In this document: one piece after another, positions 34,498 through 46,293 of the stretch
Layout of the letters: the number at the start of each line of letters is the position of its first letter
Numbering within the stretch: the stretch's first letter is position 1
Assembly (NCBI GenBank): GCA_963576565.1
Contig: OY755038.1
Span: 13,717,756 to 13,781,755 of the forward strand
Origin: Aspidapion aeneum
Taxonomy: Eukaryota; Arthropoda; Insecta; Coleoptera; Brentidae
Length of the DNA stretch: 64,000 nt
Reading direction: 5' to 3'
Translations under genes and position numbers: made by a program
Notes under the pieces: model-generated
Seen by the model: the letters and a program-made list of their open reading frames with translations, nothing else
Databases searched by the model: none
Told to the model about the DNA's origin: nothing

Positions 34498-36469
34498 AAT
34501 TGTTTGTTATTTATGGTTTTGAGTAAAACGTTGCATTATTGCACATTGCTAAGTTGTATTTTGTTATTGTTTGTGCTATTTCCCATACTATATATTATTA
34601 AGAAATATTTTTTAAATGTTGGATGGTGTCTATGTGAAGTTGTATTTCAATTAGAATAAAAATAAAGAAAATACGGAAGTGGTTTATGGTACTGATGATG
34701 CTTCATTGCGAAAATACATGCTATGGGGACAAAAAGACGGAGTTGAACATTTTTTTCTATGTTTTCTTTCTATTCTGATTTTAATATTTGTTACTATTAC
34801 TAAAAAAAAATGAAGTAGAACATTTCTAGATACGTTGGAAATCCATGAAAAACTACTTATTTATAAAAGGAGTCACAAAAGTAGGGTTAAGAATGAGCGC
34901 GACCAAGATGCGACTACAAAAAGTCTATGTTTCCAAAGTAGAAACAGGAGGTAGTATCTACTTTAAAAGATCGACACTAAAAAAAAGTCAAAGTATTTAC
35001 GGCTTTCAAGTTGTTGCAAAAAGTTATTTTCTCTACATTATTACATCAGATGTAACTATGATGACACCAACTTTTGAGGTAATAATTAAAGTTATAATGT
35101 AGTTGTCAAATACACTTGTTTGCAACTTCAATGGAGCTTAACTTTCTAGTGGTAATTAAGTAACATATAAAAGTCACTGCGACTACGAAATAACGACTAA
35201 AAAGAAAGTAAAACTTTGCCAACGTCCTATCGTGGTAGGAAAGAATATCAGAATAGACTATCAAGTAACAATCCTAAGAAGTACTTTAGAGCGTCGTTTT
35301 TACGAAAGTTCTACTTTTTCGTGATACTAGATAGTAGACAGAACTACACAGTGCCGAATTTTTGTTGTGATCACCATGATAATAACCATTGTTTTTTTGT
35401 AAAATTTAATAATATAATATAGTCAGTTTAAAAAAATATTTTAAAATTTATAAAATAACTTAAAAAAATATTGTGACAATTTTTTTTAGTCTTTACCTTT
35501 TTCGGACCTGTTTTTAAAAGGCGACTATTATGTTTTTTTATTTCACCATAAAGTATATCTCAGTGCCAAAAACTGAGTACCAGCAGAACTAGATACGATG
35601 ATTTTCTGAAGGAGAAATTTTATTTAAAAAAAAAAGTTTTTGAGCGGAAAAAACAAATATCTTAGAAACTTCTTAATTTTTTTGTTTGTAAAGTATTGTA
35701 AACATTAAGCAGCCAAAGAGCTCTACTGTTACCAAGTTTTGTTAAACTGACATTATTTTTGCAAAAATAAAAAACAAAAAAAAAATTACGGTTTTTTTTA
35801 TTTTTTTTCGAACATTCTGAGGTTATGTAAAAAATTACATTTACAAAAGTTTTAGAGATTTTTATGGCCTATGACTTTTCTGTATTTCACTTTTTTCTCT
35901 GACTTAACTTTCACCAAAAATCGCAATATTACGATGCTCCAAGTCCTGTTAATAATTTTTTTTGTCTTAAAATATGGTAATTCCACTGGCCTATAATAGA
36001 TCACTCAATATTAAATCGCCGGGTGTTTGCCTAGAATTTGAGCAATACCTCTCAACTATTATGTCTGTTTAAAAAAATACAACGTTTATTCTACACGTTT
36101 CACTAGACACTTTAAAGGCGCCCTGCCATAGCCTGCTGGAGCTGAGAGCATTACTGCTGCAAATAATTGCGGCAAATTTTTTTGCACGTTAAGTGCAGAC
36201 TCGTTTGATCTTTCTAGCGTCATAAACAAGAGCTCTTTTCGTTTTCCCTCGCTGATTTTTGCGGCATGGCTTTAAAAATTTATAGGTTTATTAAAATCAA
36301 AGCTAAATAGGAACTTTATTTAGACTGGAGAAGGCATGCATATTACGTTTATTTTTAGTTTTTCTTCAATATTTCGTAAAATATAACAGTTATCATTAAG
36401 CAATACTTTGATAAAGTAATATCAATGATACATATATAAAAGCGATAAAAGAACTATACAAAGGGTCAA
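34498..36469. other. AT-rich intronic sequence with unassigned short frames
   Basis: An 85-codon plus-strand frame at 34845-35102 and a 68-codon one at 35216-35422 match no family I know. 36350-36420 repeats part of 37383-37460 (CTTCAATATTTCGTAAAATA and following), so the LINE fragment at 36470 lies between two copies of another repeat. Confidence 0.45.
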
Positions 36470-37345
36470 AATCTAAAATTAAAATTGGAAATCGACTTTA
36501 AAAAGAATTCCTGGTAACGAAAGGCTTAAGACAGGGGTTGTATCTCTTCAACTCTGTTTAAAATATATATCATAGTAGCTCTAAAAAACTGGAAACGTAA
36601 AGTACACGGCATGGGAATACAACTTAACGACCGATTTACCATATACACACTACAGTTTGCTGACGACCAAGTAATTGTAGCTAACTAAACTAAAGGATAC
36701 CAAAAGTGGGGATTACCAGTGAACGTGAACAAGATACAGTACTTATGTATTGGAAACAAATCCAGTGAGTTAGAACTAGACAATGGACAAACAATATCTC
36801 CATGCAATGAGTATGTATACATGGGTGTCAAATTTGATAAGACAGGAACAGACGGCAAAGAACTGGAAAAAAGAATAGTAGAAGCAAAAAAGGTTATTGG
36901 ATATCTTAACAGTATTTTATGGAGCAGAGAGATAAAAAAGAATGCAAAATTCAACATATATAAAACAATGGTGAAAAGCATGCTGTTGTATGGAATAGAG
37001 ACTCGTCGCGTAATACAAAATACAAAACAAAAATGAAAGTGTCGTAATAAGAAGATCAATGAGAATATCTAGAAGAGATCTCATAAGAAACGAGATCATA
37101 AAAGAAAGAATGGGAATCGAGGGAAGCATAACGGATAACATTACTAAAAGACCAGTGATGTGATACGACCATGTACGAAAGATTACCAAAGCAGGTCCTA
37201 GAATGGCAACCAATAGGGCGCAGAAAAAAGCGCGTCCTAAACTAGAATGGCAACGAGTCAAAAAAATCCTGACAGAAGATGATTGTCAGGATCGAAGGAG
37301 GTGGAGAATAGGCGTCGGACAACGTAGAAAAACGTTCTAAACCGA
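36470..37345 (+). pseudogene. RTE-like LINE reverse transcriptase fragment, plus strand
   Basis: In broken frames: KGLRQGLYLFNSV (RT box 4 region), FADDQVIVA (catalytic box), then 105 open codons with IQYLCIGNKSSELELDNGQ, EKRIVEAKKVIGYLNSILW and KSMLLYGIET, ending near 37310 with RRRWRIGVGQRRK. This is the C-terminal half of an endonuclease/reverse-transcriptase polyprotein. It is the same family as 27985-28631. Stops around 36515-36560 and 37030 show it is inactive. Confidence 0.85.
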
Positions 37346-37555
37346 TACAATAGTATTTACTAGGGGAGGGTGGGGAGACTCTGGACAATTTTTAGCTTTT
37401 CTTCAATATTTCGTAAAATATAAAAGTTTTCATTAATCAATACTTGATAAAGTAAGGGTCATATTTTATCTCTAAAAAACTCCACGTAAGTGTTCTTTAT
37501 GCTGTCCTATGCACTGACAAAATACGTGTTTGCATCATGACGCAAGTGTCCGAAG

Positions 37556-38359
37556 CAGTGGCGGCTCGTGACAGTAAAGTTTGTGAGTTCTGCCGATAGG
37601 GTATAAAAATTCTATTTTTTTTACAGACTCCAGATCACGTGTCTATTCTAAAAAGTAAAAAATTTCTCTTGTAACAATCCTTTTATACGATTTTCCCCGG
37701 CTTGAACCACACTTTTCTATTAAAATATCGGGCAATGGCCGTCCTTCTTCTTTCAGTTTTAGTTTTTCTTCATAAGAGAGAGAATTTTTTTACATTAATT
37801 AAATTATCCACCACATTTATTGTGACACAATTATACAAAAACAAACAACAAACAACAAACACGACCATAGCCTCCCGCTCATGCGTTTGGCGTCTTCTAA
37901 ATAAATAAATGCGCCTGCAAACACCCAACGCTGAGCCCGCCCGCCCAGAATTGTACTGGAACTGCAAGTTTTGCAGCTCTATTTTTGCCTAGATTTCGCT
38001 ATCTAAGCCCTGGAGCAAGTGCGTTGCGGGGAAAGGAAGGGGTTCCTAGCCGAGCACATATCTCGTTAGCCGCCCAGCTACGTTATGTTGCAATTTAGCA
38101 GCGCAACAATGCCAATAACTTAACTTGACCGACTGTAAAATGCAGCCATCGGCGACGGCGCGCGGCCTCATACTCAACACACGTACGCGATTTGAAGGCC
38201 TACTATACCAACACCGGACCGAAAATAAACTGCTATTCCAATAATTTTAGAAATAAAATAATTATATTAGAAAAATAGCAGCGGCTGAAAAATAGTCAAA
38301 TAATGTGAAAATTTTGGGGGTTCTGCAGCTCTGCAGCCCTTATCCACTAGTCGCCCCTG
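37556..38359. mobile_element. hAT-like non-autonomous element, 804 bp
   Basis: Flanked by a perfect 8-bp direct duplication GTCCGAAG (37548-37555 and 38360-38367). Ends are CAGTGGCGGCTCGTG and, inverted, CAGGGGCGACTAGTGG. The 8-bp duplication and CAG.GGCG ends are hAT hallmarks. The GC-rich middle (about 38000-38200) may be a leftover of a transposase promoter region. No transposase frame. Confidence 0.9.
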
Positions 38360-38908
38360 GTCCGAAGTCTCCCCGGAACTGGGGAAACATTATACACTAC
38401 CTGGACACTAGAATAAACACCGATCAAAGTGATAATATTCACTTAAAAACCTATTTCTGGAAAATCAAAGAAATAAGTTATTACTAAAACTGAAAAACTT
38501 GAAGAAAACAACTTTACAATTGACGGCGCTATTATTTAATCTCAATAAAATTGTCGTAAAATTAAATTTGAAAAGGTATTTTAAGAAAAATACAACCTAA
38601 GCTTTGGCCAATAAATCATTTGAGTCTAACGTATGTTGAATTCAGTTACATCTAAATATTTTGAAAAATTTGGATATACTGAAACCATTGGGATGGGAAG
38701 ACTCTGGACACTGTCGAAGATCTCCCTGTGGGGCGCCAATACAAAAACTATTTTTGTGTGCAAAAATAGTTCAATTACCTCAACAGTAAACATTTTTAAT
38801 AGAAGTTTTTGTGAAAATTAAAAATAATAGCTTAATTTTTACTGTTAAAATCAGTTAAATTTCAAAAAAACGAAAATATATAAAATTCTATCATGTTTAC
38901 GCTGTTCG

Positions 38909-38911
<3 letters not shown>

Positions 38912-38978
<67 letters not shown>
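38912..38978. repeat. (AT)n microsatellite
   Basis: Perfect alternating AT for about 66 bp. The 65-codon frame across it is spurious. Confidence 0.97.
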
Positions 38979-38980
<2 letters not shown>

Positions 38981-39197
38981 TCCGAAACTCGCCAAGAATA
39001 TGAACTATGCAAGAGTTACCCAAAATCCCTTCGCATCTCTGAGAAAAACGACTGTACACAGTCCCCCCTGTCCCAACTCACCCCACCTTCCCCTATTAAC
39101 AAGGTAACTGTTAAGTTTTGTGCCATCGCAACTTAATATATAGTACTAGGTCCCAGGAATAAAAATTAAATTCAAGAAAAAATGCAGTTCAACTAAC

Positions 39198-39347
39198 CTT
39201 AATTGTATCTCTCAAAATAACGATCTCCCTTTGAAGATGTTCATTTTCCTGGATCAAAGCTTCCATCTGCTGCTGCATTTCTATGCTGGGGCCGCGCATC
39301 CTCATCCTCAATTCTTCTTCTAGTTGTCGGACTAACATTGCTTGTTT
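39198..39347 (-). CDS. brp: bruchpilot internal exon B
   Basis: Seen: a 150-bp minus-strand open segment of exactly 50 codons, preceded by TTTTATCTATAG and followed by AAG|GTTAGT. The peptide runs KQAMLVRQLEEELRMRMRG, then a glutamine-rich stretch (MQQQMEALIQENEHLQRE) and ends VILRDTIK. Known: Bruchpilot/ERC proteins carry this LVRQLEEELR…ENEHLQRE…LRETIK series in the N-terminal coiled-coil half. The exon begins and ends on codon boundaries, so skipping it would keep the frame. It joins in frame to exon C, whose first residues are ELELRIETQKQ. Confidence rests on protein pattern, splice sites and order relative to the other exons. Confidence 0.93.
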
Positions 39348-39628
39348 CTATAGATAAAAACATGAAAATACACATTAGTTTTATAATTTTTATTACTTAA
39401 ACAAAAGTTTGACCGAACTTAGTGGTTTGTTCGGGTTTAGAATTTTTTAACTGTCCTAGAATGTTTCAGAACTGCGCAGGATAGTTGCGCAATCGACGGG
39501 AATGTTTTAAAAAGTTCAGAGTTGTTTGACGGTTCCGAACGCATTTTGATTAAATTGCCGCACGTGCTTTGCTACCAGTGTCTAAATTCTTAAATGAGTG
39601 AGAAGGAGTACTCCCTCAAAATCAGGTG

Positions 39629-39842
39629 AAAGTAAAACTGCATGTAAGATCTCACTTGATTTCCGCATCTCTATTGGTCCTGACATAGGGAGATGCTAAT
39701 TCACACTCTCACTTATTTCAAGAATTCATACACAGCTGTGTAGGAATTTTTTAAATAGGAGGGAGTGAAAATAACGTCTTCATGTCAGGACCAATAGAGA
39801 TGCGGAAATCAAGTGAGATCGCATGCGCAGTTCGACTTTTAC
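39629..39842. mobile_element. foldback MITE with about 58-bp arms
   Basis: CTCACTTGATTTCCGCATCT…CTATTGGTCCTGACAT (left arm 39629-39686) is inverted at 39782-39842. The loop is about 95 bp. No coding capacity; target duplication not resolved. Confidence 0.85.
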
Positions 39843-40229
39843 TCCTTGAAAATGTACTTTTGTCTAAACAGCTGTCGAGGTTATAGGTTTTGGACAATAA
39901 CATTTTATTTTATAGTTTTCAATTATAATAAAAAACCCTAGCCTAAATCTTTTTTCTACAAAACTTTTGTTTGGTTTGGTTTCATTAATAAAAGTCACGA
40001 TTACTTTATATCTATAAAAATCATCATCAACACTGCTTGATTTCGAGGCTAAATTGTTAGGTGATCCGTGCTAAATCCTTGCCAAAATCTTTCAAAGTGG
40101 AATGTTCCATTTGTTGATAAACGGGTTTTAGATACAAGAAACACACAACAAACAAAAATTTATTTGTTGCTAAGAAAGCTGAAATTTTAGGTTAGGTAAT
40201 GATTCTTTTTGTTTAGGCCACTCTATACA

Positions 40230-40785
40230 AAACCAGAGAAAATACCACCTTATTGCAATTCGGGACTTTTGTTGATAAAGTGTATAGTTTTTAAAATATG
40301 AATTTTTAAAATATAGGCCATTTTGGTCTTATGGGATTCTCTGCCCTAAAATACGCTAAATGACGTTTTCCAGAATCTTAACTCAGGGTATGGTTTTTTC
40401 GCATCTCTACGGCCCAACCTTACTGCAACTCGGTGCTTTTGTTGATACACTGTATGGTTTTTAAAATATGATTTTTCAAAGTTTGCCCATTTTGGCCTTA
40501 TGGGATTCCCTAACCTAAAATTTGCTAAATAACGTTTTTTCGAATCTTAACTCATAATCATTTTTTTTGCATCTCCATGGTCCCAACATATTGTAACTCG
40601 GCGCTTTTGTTAATAAACTGTATAGGTTTTGAAATATGAATTTTCAAAATTTCGCCATTTTTGTCATAGATTCCCTACCCTAAACATCGCTAAATGACGT
40701 TTTTTCGAATATTAACCCAGTGTGTGGGTTTTTCGCATCTCTTTGGCCCTTTGGCCCCACCACACTGCAACTCGGTGCGCTCAAA
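40230..40785. repeat. about 170-bp tandem repeat, 3.3 copies
   Basis: The phrase TACTGCAACTCGGTGCTTTTG and variants recur at 40251, 40420, 40589 and 40763 (spacing 169, 169 and 174). Each unit also contains CGCTAAATGACGTTTT and TCTTAACTCA. Copies differ by many substitutions, so the array is old. A 170-bp period is common for insect satellites. Confidence 0.88.
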
Positions 40786-41180
40786 TCCACGCTTGTCTTC
40801 CTTTTGGATTATTACGGTAAGTAACCCATAGAATTTTTTTTTTTTAAATTCTTAAAAATTAAAGTATTTCAATAGTTTTAGTATTTGATTGTTTAAAAAC
40901 TCATCCCTACTGATATTAATAAATGAACTTAATCTAATTTTAGACTTGCATTTTTCTTAACTTTCTAAAAATAAAAATTAACGCTGGATAGCGAAGAATT
41001 TCTGGCACAGATATAGGCCAACGGGAACATCTGGTTTTTGTTTATCTTTGCTATTTCATTTATTTTAAGTCAAGAATTTTTAATTAAAGCTTTGGCGATT
41101 TTTTTAGAAACAGATGGTTTTGGATTAGTTATAGGGAACTCGGAAATCGAGTTGTACTATTTATAAACAGGCAACTATAT
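40786..41180. other. AT-rich intronic sequence, nothing recognised
   Basis: No coding or repeat structure noted. Confidence 0.45.
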
Positions 41181-41870
41181 TATACAGGATGTCTCTAAAA
41201 GGTCTGTACAAAATCTTAGAACATATTCCTGAGGTAAAAATAAGTCGATTTAATGCAAATTACCTTAGTCCAAAATTGCTCCGTTTCAGAGATACAGGTT
41301 AAAATTTCTTAATGCATTACCTTAAAAATTGGTACTCGGGGGTTTTTTGGGATGCGAAACTTAAATATGGACACTTTTTCAATGTGGCCGTTAGAGGGCG
41401 CTTCACAATGCTCATCTTATGGTTTAGAATTACCAGAACTTTTTTCTGAGTGTATTTTTCAACTTTTTTTGTTGATAAAATAATTTCCTGAACTTTTTTT
41501 AGCAAAAAAGGTACTTTCGATAAAATCTGCTAGGGTGAGCCGTTTTCGAGATATTTCCGTTTTTAGTGTACGATGCCGCAATGAAATATTGAAATTATTT
41601 TGGATCAAAAGATTTTGTTGCTATCTTTAAGGATTAAATTTAGTTAGAAAATGCGAGTTATTAATTTTTTTTGTCGTTTAATTATTTTCGGTAGGTATCA
41701 GTCAATTTCTGGGAAAATAGTTTCACTTGGTTCAATTCAAATAAAAAACACCCGTGTATCTCTGAAACGGAGCAATTTCGGACTAAGGTAAGTTGCTTTA
41801 AATCGACTTATTTTGACCTCAGGAATATGTGCTAAGATTTTGTACAGACCTTTTAGAGACACCCTGTATA
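41181..41870. mobile_element. 0.69-kb element with about 110-bp inverted ends (ACAGGRTGTCTCTAAAAGG)
   Basis: TCTCTAAAAGGTCTGTACAA…CTCCGTTTCAGAGATACA at 41190-41300 returns inverted at 41753-41860, ending in GACACCCTGTATA. TA/TATA flanks suggest Tc1/mariner-type insertion. The 62-codon minus-strand frame inside is not recognised. Non-autonomous. Confidence 0.85.
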
Positions 41871-41909
41871 AAACGTGAAGAATATTTAATGTTTTTTTTT
41901 TTAGTTATA

Positions 41910-41990
41910 CAGTCGACCTTCGATAATTTGAACTTCGATAACTCAAAATCTTTGATAAGTCGAACCAAACTATTGACAATGGCGTGAAGG
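41910..41990. mobile_element. single pogo/Tigger-like terminus
   Basis: TA followed by CAGTCGACCTTCGATAATTT and the repeated variant AACTTCGATAACTC. The other end is missing; the sequence breaks at about 41990 and another GGTGTCCCAAAAGTCTGAGT repeat begins at about 42003. Confidence 0.55.
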
Positions 41991-42429
41991 ATATGAAATA
42001 TACAGGTGTCCCAAAAGTCTGAGTCCACCCAAATATTTTCTGAACTATTGGAGATAGTATTTGGCAGTGATAAATAACATCAAGAGATCTATTTTATGGA
42101 ATGGCGGGTGTTGCCCCTACATTAGGGGGCGGCATAGGGGCGGTCAACTTTAATTTTTTAAATTGAAATTTCTATAGAGGTACACCGTTTTAAATGTTTT
42201 TGAAAAACTAACATTTTGAAATTACTGTCGATTGTCTACCTCAAATACGTCAAAAGCTATGGACTGCCAAACCTAATTTATTTAGTTTTTTTCAAAATTA
42301 ACAAGTTTTGTTATTTTCAAACAAGAACCTATTTAGTGATCTTGTTTGAAAGATCTTTGAAAAAACCACATTTTGGTTTAACTGCCCCTTGTCTATGTCA
42401 AACTTGTCAAAATCTTTTTTTCAAGGTTT

Positions 42430-44290
42430 GTCTAACCAAGGCCAACACAAAAATAGAGGCCACGGCCCTGAAAAAATCAGCTGTTCTCCGGGGGCTGAAT
42501 TTTACATTGGGTCTTATGGGAGGTCAGATGTTTTTTTATGATATTTTCAAAATGGCACTACAGATTTCCGCAAAATTTCAGTGAAATATTCTCAGACACC
42601 ATCCCGATATTCCACCAAAGTTTTGTAAGAAAGCACCATGATCAAAAGGTTAAAATCTTTAAGATTTAGCATTCCTTATTTTGAATTCAAATTACCCGCC
42701 ATATACCACATGCCAACTGTTATTTTTGACCAAGGCCAACAAAAATATACAGGCCACGACCCTGAAAAAATCAGCTGTTCTCTGGGGGCTGACTTTAACA
42801 TTGGGTCATATGGGAGGTCAGACGTTTTTTAGGATATTTTCAAAATGGCACTACAGATTTTCGCGAAATTTCAGTGAAATATTTTCAGACACCATCCCGA
42901 TATTTTACGAAACTTTTGTAACGATGCAAGATGATTAAAACGTTAAAATCTTAAAAATTTAGCATTTCTTATTTTGAATTCAAATTACCCGCCATATACC
43001 GCATGCCAACTGTTATATTTGACATATATTTGACGTTGTCATCTGTATTTGTCACATTCGCTTCTGTTTTAAGTTTAATTTTTGTGTGAGCTAATGAACC
43101 GGCTCTGAAAAATTAAGGATTACTATACATTAAAAAAAAATTGTTCTGCAAGAATATAGTAAAAAAAATCTCAAAACCGGCTTTATATAAAAAAAAATAA
43201 ATATTCATTCCAACTTCAATATTTTAAAGACAATCAGCTGTGTCGTAACGTGACCATCAAAAAAAAAATCAACTCCGGATGTGACGTCAACAAAGTGGAG
43301 GATCGTGGCCCGTCCGTTTTGATAGCTCTGATTAAATTTAAAACAAAAGCGAATGTGACAAACACAGATGACAAAGTCAAATACATGTCAAATATAACAG
43401 TTCGCATGCGGTACATGGCGGGTAATTTTAATAATTTTAACCTTTTATTCATCCAAGGCCAACACAAAAATAGAGGCCACGACCCTGAAAAAATCAGCTG
43501 TTCTCCCGGGGCTGAATTTTACATTGGGTCTTATGGGAGGTCAGACGTTTTTTTATGATATTTTCAAAATGGCACTACAGATTTCCGCAAAATTTCAGTG
43601 AAATATTCTCAGACACCATCCCGATATTCCACCAAAGGTTTGTAAGGAAGCAACATGATTAAAAGGTCAAAATCTTCAAGATTTAGCATTCCTTATTTTG
43701 AATTCAAATTACCCGCCATGTACCACATGCCAACTGTTATATTTGACATGTATTTGACGTTGTCATATGTGATTGTCACATTCGCTTCTGCTTTAAACTT
43801 AATTTTTGTGTGAGCTAATGAAGCGGCTATGAAAAATGAGGGCTTACTATACATTTAAAAAAAAAATTCTGCCAGAATAAAGTAAAAACAATCTCAAAAA
43901 CGGCTTTATTTAAAAAAAATCAAATATCCATGAACTGTCATTCCGACTTCAATATTTTAAAGACAATCAGCTGTGTCGTAACGTGACCATCAAAAAAAAA
44001 ATCAGCCCCGGATGTGACGTCAACAAAGTGGAGGATCGTGACCCGTCCATTTTGATAGCCCTGATTCATCTTGCATCCTTACAAAAGTTTGGTGGAATAT
44101 GGGGATGGTGTCTGAGAATATTTCACTGAAATTTCGCCGAAATCTGTAGTGCCATTTTGAAAATATCATAAAAAAACCTCTGACCTCCCATAAGACCTAA
44201 TGTAAAAATCAGCCCCCGGAGAACAGCTAATTTTTTCAGGGTCGTGGCCTCTATTTTTGTGTTGGCTTTGGATGATGATACGTTTGACAC
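42430..44290. repeat. mosaic of tandem and inverted repeat modules
   Basis: A 290-bp module (AAGGCCAACACAAAAATAGA … ACCCGCCATATACCACATGC) occurs at 42437, 42733 and 43457 on the plus strand and in part inverted at 44085-44270. A second module (GTCACATTCGCTTCTG … GATGTGACGTCAACAAAGTG) occurs at 43030-43320 and 43750-44040. 43340-43440 carries an inverted copy of the TTTGACGTTGTCAT…GCGAATGTGAC segment. The 42733 and 43457 blocks are 724 bp apart and repeat together. Short frames here are read-through of the repeats. Probably one long-TIR element partly duplicated in tandem. Confidence 0.8.
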
Positions 44291-46189
44291 AGACAAGGAG
44301 CAGTTACGCCAAAATGTTGGTTGGTTGGATTTTTTTAGTATAACTTGAAAACTACAACAGAAAATCGACATTTTGTAGTGTTAAAATTAGGTTTGACCCT
44401 CCTCCCCCACCCGTAATGCATTTTAACGCACAAAAACAGTATTTGCCACTTTAAATTGGACATGCGCAAATACTATAACTTGGAAAAAAAGAATTTGACA
44501 AAACTATTTAAATTTTTAAAGCTTTATCCTTGACGCTGCGCTGGGAAGAAATTTAAGCGGCATTTTTCACTTATCCCATTTTCTCCGTATTTTAAAATGG
44601 TAATGTCAAGTTTGTTTTAACAGCCATTCCCGTAAAAGCCATTTACCCCTTTTTCTGGCCTAAAGCAAATATTATTTCTGCCGTTAGTCACGGAAAAGCT
44701 GTTAAGAAAAAACGAAAATTTATGCTGAAAAGGTTCACGGGTATAAAAGGATCAAAATGAAAAGTTGTGCAAGAAAAGGGATTCTCAATTCCATGACACT
44801 CCAAGTAAACTCAACGCTATTGTAACAAAACGGGATTTGAGCATAAATGGTATTTTTGCCATTTATAAGTTTCTAAAGATTTTTAATTAAATATTGTTTT
44901 GACATCAACAAGCATTAATTATATGCAAGACTAGGTTAAGATTAAGTAAAATTTATGGCAACTCGGCGACTTGTTTTTAGGCATATTTTCAGGTTTGCCG
45001 TATTTTAATAAAATTTGTATTCGTCTAATATGTCCTTTGAGCCACTAACATCAAAATAATTCTTATTTTGTAACTGGAAACAAGTTGTAAACTATTTTCA
45101 ATTAAAAAAAAAACCCACTGTGTAATTTTACTTTCTCACGGGTTTTTAAGTCTGGCTTGCATTGCTATTTTGTCTCTTAGTGGAGCGCTTAAAGCGCAGT
45201 CTATCTCTTTCTCGCCAAGGCGAAAGGGAGTAGAATTCTAGCCAATCAACGCCAAGATATTTGTCCCTTCAAGCGCAGGGTCGCTTTAACTGAGACGGGA
45301 AACTTTCGAAAATCGTCAGGGAGTTTACTCTTTAGTTTGCCTTTGCCTGGTACGTTACGCTTTCATTCACACTTCTTAAGGGTGGTTTTATTTCAACTGG
45401 TGAAATTTATCAATTATTTTAACATTGTATAAAACTGTTAACTTTAATATTCATAATTATTTTGGTCTTTTCTTTTAGAGTTTATTAATTTTAAAGCTTT
45501 TATTTATTACTGTTTCCAGTGTTTTGAAATAATGTTTTTATCTGTTTTATGGTTTATTTTAACAACAAAAATACAAACCATTCGTTGCCCTAAAATCGGC
45601 ATTTTTAATTAATAACATATCCCAAACCTAAACAGTAAATATTAAGTAAATTAAACAGTTGATTGAATAGTTTCACTCATTCAATCAACGTTTAAGATGT
45701 TGATAAATATATATATTTACAACAAATATATAAAAGGTTTATAAAACCTAAAAGTTTAAGAAGTGTAAATATTTGAAAACAAAAGTTTAATAGTAGTAAA
45801 AAGTCGATATTCAACTAATAAATATAAGAAGTGAAAGTGTGAAGCTGCAAGAAGAAAATTGAAAATTGCATTAGTTATACATTTGAGAAAAACGTTTATG
45901 GCATACTATTCCTCCAAGAACCGTCAAATTCCCTTTTGAGATCGTGAAAATTTAATAACATATAGTAACATTTAATCTTTTTATAATTTATATAAGTTGT
46001 AGTCTAAGTTGGTAGCTTACAACATTTAAGCCTTGGCCACTTGAGGTGACAGTACCACTGTCACACACAGGCCCCTGTTACACTATATTAGCCTTGAAAA
46101 CAGTTTTCTTTAAATATCTCAGAAACGAAAGCTTATATGAAGTTTTAGTTTTTTAACTGTCAAAAAACTGGAATTGTCATTAATAAAAA
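44291..46189. other. intronic stretch; small repeats only
   Basis: No gene recognised. A palindrome at 45651-45696 (GTTGATTGAATAG…CTCATTCAATCAAC) matches the one at 12273. The segment 46080-46150 (CCTTGAAAACAGTTTTC…ATATCTCAGAAACG) is related to an inverted copy near 60245-60300. 45170-45310 is GC-richer with short inverted pieces. Confidence 0.5.
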
Positions 46190-46293
46190 TCAGAGAAATT
46201 TTTCTGGCTCATCGGGTAAAAAGAAGTTTTTGTTTCCTTGATATTTTTCCGTGGGTAGCTCGAAAGCTTAACCTCACGGGGGTTCAAGATCTA

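Larger units (their letters stand above)
37360..39098. mobile_element. 1.7-kb element with GGGGARGGTGGGG ends, holding a nested hAT element
   Basis: The left end TAGGGGAGGGTGGGGAGACT (37362) is matched inverted by …CCCCACCTTCCCCTATT (39082-39098). The interior is split by the hAT-like element at 37556-38359 and contains an (AT)n run. No transposase seen. The superfamily is unknown and the ends are only moderately matched. Confidence 0.55.
17059..39197 (-). other. brp intron between exons B and C (22.1 kb), host of the nested Amt gene
   Basis: A minus-strand intron with donor AAG|GTTAGT and acceptor TTATATGCAG|GAATTAG. It contains, on the opposite strand, the intronless Amt-family gene and its tandem truncated copies, plus a foldback element, LINE fragments, minisatellites and a 200-N assembly gap. 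The true length is uncertain because of that gap and because tandem units may be collapsed. Confidence 0.8.

Noticed and set aside
41810..42030. Minus-strand 69-codon frame next to GACACCCTGTATA
   Set aside because: Runs over the right end of one MITE and a pogo-like terminus; no protein similarity.
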